A DNA stretch of 7,575 nt, taken from the NCBI GenBank assembly GCA_001797415.1, contig MGPL01000025.1:3015-10589 (forward strand), read 5' to 3'. This document shows, one piece after another, positions 1 through 4,959 of the stretch. The stretch's first letter is position 1. Each line of letters begins with the position of its first letter. The stretch comes from Deltaproteobacteria bacterium GWA2_55_10 (GTDB lineage: Bacteria > Desulfobacterota > GWC2-55-46). The notes under the pieces are model-generated. The model was not told where the DNA came from. It worked only from the letters and a program-made list of their open reading frames with translations, and searched no databases. The position numbers and the translations under genes were made by a program.

Positions 1-267
1 TTTAACGAGAACGGTCTTGCCTGATAATGAGAGCTTATCGAAGCCACCTATGAGAGAGACGGCCCTCTCGACCATCTCCTCGGCATTCGCTCCGGTCGCG
101 ATTGAGACGAGCGCCTTTCCGGAGTCAGTAAAGGCGTTCTCCCTTATCCTCGGCTCTTTTCGTATTTCGGGCTTTGAGAAGAACCGGGCAAAGGCGTCCC
201 TCTGCCCGGAGAGGAGGAGCAGGAATGACGCGCCTAACGTGCCCAGGATTGAACGGCGGGACAACAT
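1..267 (-). CDS. DUF362 domain protein with Tat signal peptide (5' part only)
   Basis: This leftward gene starts with ATG at 267-265 and leaves the window after 89 codons, so its C-terminus is missing. The N-terminus reads MLSRRSILGTLGASFLLLL. It has a twin-arginine pair (R4 R5) followed by a hydrophobic stretch, then an AFA site at residues 25-27 where signal peptidase could cut. This looks like a Tat signal, so the protein is probably exported already folded. Residues about 53-89 fit the start of a DUF362 domain: an ATG motif, a helix leading to LIGGFDKL, and then SGKTVLVK, where family members usually continue with PN. DUF362 proteins often carry iron-sulfur clusters, but their reaction is not settled. 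A TAG stop lies directly before the ATG, so no upstream in-frame start is possible. There is no Shine-Dalgarno. The phosphatase gene ends 45 bp upstream on the same strand. The domain call is good but rests on a fragment. Confidence 0.72.
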   Translation of the reverse strand, partial: MLSRRSILGTLGASFLLLLSGQRDAFARFFSKPEIRKEPRIRENAFTDSGKALVSIATGANAEEMVERAVSLIGGFDKLSLSGKTVLVK

Positions 268-273
268 CTATTC

Positions 274-282
274 AGTATAGCA
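274..282 (-). promoter_or_regulatory. Extended -10 promoter for the DUF362 gene
   Basis: On the minus strand this reads TGCTATACT, an extended -10 element (TGn plus TATACT, 5 of 6 matches to TATAAT). No good -35 is seen. The -10 ends seven bases before the A of the ATG at 267, so the transcript would begin on the start codon. The same nine bases recur in front of the phosphatase gene at 989-997. The site lies in the 45-bp gap after that gene and would give the DUF362 gene its own promoter in addition to read-through. Confidence 0.4.
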
Positions 283-312
283 GACGGGAAAAGTCGATGG
301 GGACGGGAGGGC

Positions 313-960
313 TTATCTCAAGGTCTTCCTGAGAGATGGAAAATCGTCGATAATGACATCGCAGCCGGCGGCCTCAAGCTCTCCCCTTCCCCTGAAGCCG
401 TATGACGCGCCTATGGTAAACGCGCCCGCTGCCTTCCCTGCCTCGCAGTCAACAGGGCTGTCGCCGACGACGACTGTCCTCTGAGGGAGCGCGCCGAGGT
501 CCTTTATGACCTTTTCGATGGGCTCGGGATGGGGCTTCTTGTTCTGGAGGGAATCTCCGCCGAGCACTGCCTGGAAAAAGCCCTTGAGGTTCATGATATC
601 GAGAATCCTCTCGGCAAGGCCGAAAGGCTTGTTCGTGACAACGGCCATCTTCTTTCCTGAGCGCATGAAGTGCCCTATCGTCTCTTCGACGCCCGGGTAA
701 AGGTAAGTATTGACGACCAGGTGGCTTCCGTATATATCGAGGAACTTGAGGCGCGCTTCGGATATCCTGGCATCATCCTCTCCGGGCATGAGCTTTTCAA
801 GCAAGGGCTTCACGCCCCAGCCTATGTGGCCGACTATCTCCCGTGCCTCTCTTTCGGAATAGCCCATTGAGACGAGCGTCTGGTTCGCGCACCAGGCTAT
901 ATCCTGGCTCGAGTCTATGAGCGTGCCGTCAAGGTCAAAGATTATAAGTTCTGCGTCCAT
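313..960 (-). CDS. gph: HAD-family hydrolase, phosphoglycolate phosphatase-like
   Basis: This 215-residue cytoplasmic phosphatase is of normal length for the Gph/PGP branch of the haloacid dehalogenase superfamily. All four catalytic motifs are present. Motif I is FDLDGTLIDS with nucleophile D9 and acid/base D11. Motif II is VVTNKP with T109. Motif III is the lysine pair at 141-142 before PHPEP. Motif IV is VVGDSPVDCEAG with D167 and D171. Residues about 18-85 form the helical C1 cap that gives specificity. The likely reaction is hydrolysis of 2-phosphoglycolate, a product of DNA-end repair or RuBisCO side reaction. Close relatives act on other sugar phosphates or pyrophosphate, so the substrate is inferred. 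The ATG at 960-958 has GGAAGG four bases upstream, and motif I begins eight codons in, as usual. It is the first gene of a leftward pair with the DUF362 gene and diverges from the MEMO gene. Confidence 0.85.
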   Translation of the reverse strand: MDAELIIFDLDGTLIDSSQDIAWCANQTLVSMGYSEREAREIVGHIGWGVKPLLEKLMPGEDDARISEARLKFLDIYGSHLVVNTYLYPGVEETIGHFMRSGKKMAVVTNKPFGLAERILDIMNLKGFFQAVLGGDSLQNKKPHPEPIEKVIKDLGALPQRTVVVGDSPVDCEAGKAAGAFTIGASYGFRGRGELEAAGCDVIIDDFPSLRKTLR

Positions 961-988
961 TTTCCCTTCCGGTTCAATTTTTCCGGGC

Positions 989-1015
989 AGTATAGCATAA
1001 GTCCAGGGCTTTCAA
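989..1015 (-). promoter_or_regulatory. Promoter for the HAD phosphatase gene
   Basis: On the minus strand, TTGAAA (1015-1010) is followed after 15 bp by TATACT (994-989), which is preceded by TGC to make an extended -10. The spacer is shorter than the ideal 17 bp, and the extended -10 may compensate. Transcription would begin about 20-25 bases before the ATG, giving a short leader with a GGAAGG ribosome-binding site. Its -35 faces the -35 of the divergent MEMO promoter three bases away. Confidence 0.45.
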
Positions 1016-1018
1016 TCT

Positions 1019-1047
1019 TTGAAATTATCCGGCGTACTTGATAAAAT
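1019..1047 (+). promoter_or_regulatory. Promoter for the MEMO-family gene
   Basis: TTGAAA (1019-1024), a 17-bp spacer and TAAAAT (1042-1047) make a good sigma-70-type promoter, with 5 of 6 matches in each box. The expected start site, seven bases after the -10, is 1054, the A of the ATG. No Shine-Dalgarno exists between promoter and gene (the bases are gtcccc), so the mRNA is predicted to be leaderless. Confidence 0.5.
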
Positions 1048-1053
1048 GTCCCC

Positions 1054-1854
1054 ATGATAAGAAAGCCGGTAGTAGCCGGGCGATTCTACCCCGGCACAAA
1101 GGCCGCTCTGTCGGCCGCGGTTGAAAAGCTCCTCTCCCACAGTCCAAAGGAAGAGGCGATAGCTATCCTCTCCCCTCACGCAGGGTACATGTTCTCAGGG
1201 GATGTCGCCGGGCATGTCTATTCTTCAATATCGATACCTGACAGGGTGATCCTCATAGGCCCGAACCATACGGGTCTTGGCGCGCCCTTCGCTGTGGCGG
1301 CATCCGGCCAGTGGGAGATACCACTCGGCAAGGTCACGGTCGACGAGGAGACGGCCGCAGAGTTAATAGCCTCGTCGCATCTCTTTTCCCGCGACATGGA
1401 GGCCCACCTGATGGAGCACTCCCTGGAAGTGCAGCTCCCCTTCATCTATGCGGTGAACCCGAAGTCATCCATAGTGCCGATAACCGTCATGCGCGCAACC
1501 GCGGCGGAATGCGAGGAGATGGGTAGAGTGATCGCGGGCGTGCTCTTCGAGAAAAAGGGGGCTACCCTTATCGTGGCGAGCACCGATATGAACCACTATG
1601 AGCCGGATTCGGTCACCAGAAAAAAGGACTCCCTCGCGTTGGAGAAAGTCCTTGCACTTGACGCAAAAGGCCTCCTCGCCGTCACGGCAAAAGAGGATAT
1701 CACCATGTGCGGCGTCATCCCCTCGGCAATCGCCATATTCGCTTCAAAAGCCCTCGGCGCCAGACACTCCCGGCTCGTCAAGTACGCGACCTCAGGTGAA
1801 GTGAACGGAGAGACGAGGCAGGTCGTGGGCTATGCCGGGGTCATCATCAGGTAG
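1054..1854 (+). CDS. amrB: MEMO-family protein, AmmeMemoRadiSam system protein B
   Basis: This 266-residue protein belongs to the MEMO1 family, called AmmeMemoRadiSam system protein B in prokaryotes. It opens with IRKPVVAGRFYPG, the family signature. It keeps the residues that line the metal-binding pocket in this family: H42 in SPHAGYMFSG, H72 in GPNHTG and C219 in MCGVIPS. Other conserved blocks are EHSLEVQLPF (121-130), STDMNHY (176-182) and GYAGV (259-263). Length matches the family. In bacteria it often occurs with an AMMECR1-type protein (A) and a radical-SAM enzyme (S), and the modification they make is not established. Neither partner is in this window. The ATG at 1054 fits the family start exactly, but no ribosome-binding site precedes it. 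The gene diverges from the phosphatase gene, 93 bp away, and gltX follows after 161 bp. The family call is firm; the biochemical role is unknown. Confidence 0.9.
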   Translation: MIRKPVVAGRFYPGTKAALSAAVEKLLSHSPKEEAIAILSPHAGYMFSGDVAGHVYSSISIPDRVILIGPNHTGLGAPFAVAASGQWEIPLGKVTVDEETAAELIASSHLFSRDMEAHLMEHSLEVQLPFIYAVNPKSSIVPITVMRATAAECEEMGRVIAGVLFEKKGATLIVASTDMNHYEPDSVTRKKDSLALEKVLALDAKGLLAVTAKEDITMCGVIPSAIAIFASKALGARHSRLVKYATSGEVNGETRQVVGYAGVIIR

Positions 1855-1887
1855 GCCGCCGCGCCCCCTTTTTGTGCTCCCAACCGC

Positions 1888-1916
1888 TTTACATTCAGGG
1901 CGGCTTTTGATAATAT
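1888..1916 (+). promoter_or_regulatory. Probable gltX promoter
   Basis: TTTACA (1888-1893, 5 of 6 to TTGACA), a 17-bp spacer and TAATAT (1911-1916, 4 of 6) form a plausible promoter. An overlapping GATAAT at 1909-1914 is a better -10 but leaves a 15-bp spacer. The TTGATAATATG context resembles the TTGATAAAATG of the MEMO promoter. Transcription would start near 1923, giving a leader of about 93 bases. Confidence 0.4.
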
Positions 1917-1922
1917 GGCTGC

Positions 1923-2015
1923 CTTCAATCCCTTTTCAAATCAAAGGCTTGAAGTATCTTCCTTCAAACAGACCCTAAGGGTGCGTTCCGACCCTAACCT
2001 CAGGAGGTTTCCGAA
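1923..2015 (+). promoter_or_regulatory. Structured 5' leader of gltX with Shine-Dalgarno
   Basis: This untranslated stretch can fold in several ways. CTTCAA (1923-1928) and CCTTT (1931-1935) pair with AAAGG (1943-1947) and TTGAAG (1949-1954) as a nested hairpin. The same TTGAAG can instead pair with CTTCAA at 1962-1967 (7-base loop), so these two folds exclude each other. A third hairpin joins AGGGT (1978-1982) to ACCCT (1991-1995), extended by an inner CG/CG pair. Last, AACCT (1996-2000) and AGGTT (2005-2009) pair around the Shine-Dalgarno AGGAGG (2002-2007), partly hiding it. The octamer GACCCTAA occurs twice (1971 and 1990). It matches no riboswitch class I recognise; regulation is inference only. 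Confidence 0.35.
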
Positions 2016-3422
2016 TTGAGCGTCCGCACGCGTTTTGCACCCAGCCCCACGGGCTATCTCCACATAGGCGGGGCCAGAACAGCCCTCTTTAGCCTGCTCT
2101 ATGCCAGGCGCATGAAGGGCGCGTTTATCCTCCGCATCGAGGATACAGACGTCGCCCGCTCCACCAAGGAGTCCATACAGGCCATACTCGACGGCATGGA
2201 ATGGCTCGGGCTTAACTGGGACGAGGGGCCATTCTTCCAGAGCCAGCGTTTTGACGAGTACAGGAAGTACGCCAACGAGCTGCTGGAAAAGGGGCTCGTA
2301 TACCGCTGCTACTGCACGCCGGAAGAGCTTGAGGCAAGGAGGGAGGCCGCCATGAAGGAGGGACGGCCGCCCATGTACGACGGCAGGTGCAGGGCAAGGA
2401 CTGACAGGCCTGATAAGCCCTTTGCGCTCCGGTTCAAGGTGCCTCCGGGCTCAACGTCATTCAAGGACGAGATAAAGGGCTATATCTCATTCGACAACTC
2501 GACCATCGAGGACCTCATCATACTCCGGAGCGACGGCACGCCGACGTATAACTTCTGCGTAGTCGTGGACGACGCTACGATGAACATAACCCACGTCATA
2601 AGGGGCGACGACCACATAAACAACACTCCGAAGCAGATGCTCCTTTACAAGGCGCTCGGCTACGAGCTGCCCATATTCGCGCATTTGCCCATGATACTCG
2701 GCTCTGACAAGACGAGGCTCTCCAAGCGCCACGGCGCGACATCCGTCATGGCCTATAAAGAGATGGGCTATCTGCCGCACGCGCTCGTCAACTACCTCGC
2801 GAGGCTCGGATGGTCGGCGGGCGACCAGGAGATATTCTCGATGGACGAGCTTATCGGGAAATTCTCGCTGGAGAGCGTCGGCAAGTCCTCCGGCGTCTTC
2901 AACCCTGAGAAGCTCCTGTGGCTCAACCAGCACTATATAAAAAATTCGAAGCCAGAAGAGCTTAAGGACCTGCTCCTCCCCTTCTGGAAGGAGCTTGGGG
3001 TCGACGCGTCGAACGACACCCGGCTCGTGCCCATAATAAAGACCCTTCAGGAGAGGGCCAGGACGCTTAAAGAGATGGCCGAGCATTCGCTATTTTATTT
3101 CAGGGAAAAGGTCGAGTACGACCCCAAGGCAGCCGAAAAGTTCCTCAACGCCGAGACTGCCGGGCTCTTGCAGGAATTGATACAAAAGCTCTCCGGCCTT
3201 CAGCCGTTCGACGAGGCCGGGATAGAGGCGGCATTCAATTCGCTTCTCGAAGAAAAGGGGCTTAAATTGGGCAAGCTCGCGCAGCCCGTAAGGGTCGCCC
3301 TTACCGGCACGACGGTAAGCCCCGGCATATTCGAGACCCTTGCCTCGATGGGCTCTGAATTGGCCTTGAAGCGCCTCAAGGATGCCCTGGCGTTCATCGG
3401 CGAAAAGGAAGCGGCCCGATAG
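2016..3422 (+). CDS. gltX: Glutamyl-tRNA synthetase
   Basis: This 468-residue class I aminoacyl-tRNA synthetase charges tRNA with glutamate in the cytoplasm, using ATP. RTRFAPSPTGYLHIGGARTA at the N-terminus holds the HIGH-type motif (H16-G19), and DKTRLSKRHG (231-240) holds the KMSKS-type loop. IEDTD (41-45) and RGDDHINNTP (196-205) are further active-site blocks. C98, C100 and C125 with Y121 look like the zinc site of many bacterial enzymes; position 127, a histidine in the E. coli enzyme, is alanine here. The C-terminal part, from about residue 320, is the helical anticodon-binding region. The start is TTG at 2016. It is set by AGGAGG eight bases upstream and by the family N-terminus beginning directly there, with no nearby ATG. 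Whether the enzyme also charges tRNA-Gln (non-discriminating type) cannot be read from sequence alone. It appears to be transcribed from its own promoter. Confidence 0.97.
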   Translation: MSVRTRFAPSPTGYLHIGGARTALFSLLYARRMKGAFILRIEDTDVARSTKESIQAILDGMEWLGLNWDEGPFFQSQRFDEYRKYANELLEKGLVYRCYCTPEELEARREAAMKEGRPPMYDGRCRARTDRPDKPFALRFKVPPGSTSFKDEIKGYISFDNSTIEDLIILRSDGTPTYNFCVVVDDATMNITHVIRGDDHINNTPKQMLLYKALGYELPIFAHLPMILGSDKTRLSKRHGATSVMAYKEMGYLPHALVNYLARLGWSAGDQEIFSMDELIGKFSLESVGKSSGVFNPEKLLWLNQHYIKNSKPEELKDLLLPFWKELGVDASNDTRLVPIIKTLQERARTLKEMAEHSLFYFREKVEYDPKAAEKFLNAETAGLLQELIQKLSGLQPFDEAGIEAAFNSLLEEKGLKLGKLAQPVRVALTGTTVSPGIFETLASMGSELALKRLKDALAFIGEKEAAR

Positions 3423-3449
3423 CCATGTAAAGGGCTTTTATTTCTTGAC

Positions 3450-3478
3450 TTGACGGTTATTTCCTGAGTAAATAAATG
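3450..3478 (+). promoter_or_regulatory. Possible pycAB promoter
   Basis: TTGACG (3450-3455), a 17-bp spacer and TAAATG (3473-3478) could drive the pyc genes. An overlapping TTGACT at 3445-3450 gives a tandem TTGACTTGAC, but no good -10 at the right distance. The -10 is weak. An 8-bp palindrome, TTGTACAA (3487-3494), lies at the expected transcription start and could be an operator. Read-through from gltX is the alternative, since no clear terminator separates them. Confidence 0.3.
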
Positions 3479-3513
3479 ATTGCGGTTTGTACAAGCTTAA
3501 CACGGAGTTTCAG

Positions 3514-4941
3514 ATGTCTCGACTCTTCAAAAAAGTGCTCGTCGCCAACAGGGGCGAGATAGCCACCCGCGTAATCAGGGCCTGCAAGGAGCTTGGCATA
3601 GCGACCGTCGCCATCTACTCGGAAGAGGACGCGACCTCGCTCTATGTCAAAAAGGCGGATGAGTCCTACATGGTCGGCCCCGGCCCCATCCAGGGCTACC
3701 TGAACATCCACAGGCTCGTCGACCTTGCCACAAAGGTCGGCGTGGACGCCATACACCCCGGCTACGGCTTTCTCTCGGAGAACCCCAAGTTCCCGCATCT
3801 GTGCGAAAAGAAGGGCATAACCTTCATCGGGCCCTCCAGCAAGACCATCTCCGAGATGGGAGACAAGGTCATGGCGCGCAAGATGATGCAGAAGGCGGGC
3901 GTGCCCATACTCCCCGGCACCGAGGACTCGATAAAGGACGCCGACGAGGCGGTCGCCTATGCCGAGAAGATCGGCTACCCCATAATGGTCAAGGCCTCCG
4001 GCGGCGGAGGCGGCAGGGGCCTGCGTGTCGCGCGCACCAAAAAAGAGCTTATCGATTCGATAACCACCGCCAGGAAGGAATCGGCCGCGGCCTTCGGCGT
4101 CTCGGAGGTCTTCCTCGAGAAGTTCCTTGAGAAGCCTCACCACATAGAGTTCCAGATACTCGCCGACAACCACGGCAACACCTTGCACATGGGCGAGAGG
4201 GACTGCTCCATACAGCGGCGGCACCAGAAGCTCGTCGAGATAACCCCTTCCCTCATATTGAACGACGACCTCAGGAAGAGGATGGGTGAGGCGGCCGTGA
4301 AGGCGGCCCGCGCCGCGAACTACACCAACGCTGGGACGGTTGAGTTCCTTGTCGACAAAGACCTGAACTTCTACTTCCTTGAGATGAACACGAGGATACA
4401 GGTCGAGCACCCGATAACCGAAGAGGTCACTGGCATAGACCTCGTGAAAAAGCAGATAGAGATAGCGGCAGGCATGCCGCTTGGCTTCAAACAGGAAGAT
4501 GTGAAGGTAAACGGCTTTGCCATAGAGTGCCGCATCTGCGCCGAGGACCCGAAGAACAACTTCTTACCCTCCTTCGGCAAGGTGACTTCCTACTACTCCC
4601 CCGGCGGCATCGGCGTGAGGATAGACGGCGCCATATACAAGGACTTCGTCATCCCCAACTGCTACGACTCGCTCGTCGCCAAGCTCGTCGTGCGCGGCAC
4701 GACATGGGACGAGACCGTAAGGAGGATGCACCGCTGCCTCGATGAGTTCGTTATAAGGGGCGTAAAGACAACCATCCCATTCCTCCGGAAGATAATGGAG
4801 GACGAAGACTTCAGATGCGGCAACTTTGACACGGGCTTTATCGACAGGAAACCCGGGCTTATGAATTACGACGAGTACGGTGAGCCCACTGACCTGGTCG
4901 CTGCAATCGCGGCGGCCATAGCGGCGCACCACGGGCTCTAA
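3514..4941 (+). CDS. pycA: Biotin carboxylase subunit of a two-subunit pyruvate carboxylase
   Basis: This 475-residue protein is the ATP-dependent biotin carboxylase half of a split carboxylase. It carboxylates biotin carried by the partner subunit, using bicarbonate. The N-terminal fold starts with KVLVANRGEIATRVIRA. The ATP-grasp domain has K118, K160, the glycine loop ASGGGGGRG (161-169), H210, K239, E277 and E290. The catalytic block EMNTRIQVEHP (290-300) contains R294, and R340 follows in IECR. It is longer than AccC of acetyl-CoA carboxylase (about 449 residues) and ends in an alanine-rich tail, as PycA proteins do. ATG at 3514 is chosen because GGAG lies six bases upstream and the family begins MSRLFKKVLVANRG. 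An in-frame TTG at 3487 would add nine residues but lacks support. pycB follows after 18 bp, so the two are co-transcribed. An acetyl-CoA carboxylase or 2-oxoglutarate carboxylase subunit is the alternative name. Confidence 0.93.
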   Translation: MSRLFKKVLVANRGEIATRVIRACKELGIATVAIYSEEDATSLYVKKADESYMVGPGPIQGYLNIHRLVDLATKVGVDAIHPGYGFLSENPKFPHLCEKKGITFIGPSSKTISEMGDKVMARKMMQKAGVPILPGTEDSIKDADEAVAYAEKIGYPIMVKASGGGGGRGLRVARTKKELIDSITTARKESAAAFGVSEVFLEKFLEKPHHIEFQILADNHGNTLHMGERDCSIQRRHQKLVEITPSLILNDDLRKRMGEAAVKAARAANYTNAGTVEFLVDKDLNFYFLEMNTRIQVEHPITEEVTGIDLVKKQIEIAAGMPLGFKQEDVKVNGFAIECRICAEDPKNNFLPSFGKVTSYYSPGGIGVRIDGAIYKDFVIPNCYDSLVAKLVVRGTTWDETVRRMHRCLDEFVIRGVKTTIPFLRKIMEDEDFRCGNFDTGFIDRKPGLMNYDEYGEPTDLVAAIAAAIAAHHGL

Positions 4942-4959
4942 TGACGGAGGCGATTCAAT

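Noticed and set aside
17..280. Plus-strand open frame of 87 codons at the left edge
   Set aside because: The opposite strand encodes the Tat signal and DUF362 start, which explain this stretch better. The plus-strand product is unlike any known protein.
1856..1908. GCCGCC...GGCGGC followed by TTTT between the MEMO gene and gltX as a terminator
   Set aside because: The 6-bp stem would need a loop of nearly 40 bases, and the T run is short. The G/C-rich run with CCCCCTTTTT at 1865-1873 has no proper stem either.
2487..3086. Minus-strand open frame opposite gltX (199 codons)
   Set aside because: It is a shadow of a well-conserved synthetase gene, with no motif and no promoter or ribosome-binding site.
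3421..3443. Weak terminator after gltX: AGCC/GGCT hairpin then TTTATTT
   Set aside because: The stem is only 4 bp with an 8-base loop, overlaps the stop codon and has an interrupted T tract. It is too weak to call.
3487..3513. TTG at 3487 as the pycA start
   Set aside because: ATG at 3514 has a well-placed GGAG and matches the family N-terminus; the nine extra residues have no support.
3457..4410. Long open frame on the minus strand opposite pycA (317 codons)
   Set aside because: It lies antisense to a gene with every catalytic motif of biotin carboxylase. Its product is Gly/Val/Leu/Asp-rich with no recognisable motif. Codon bias of the real gene (few TTA, CTA or TCA) keeps this frame open.
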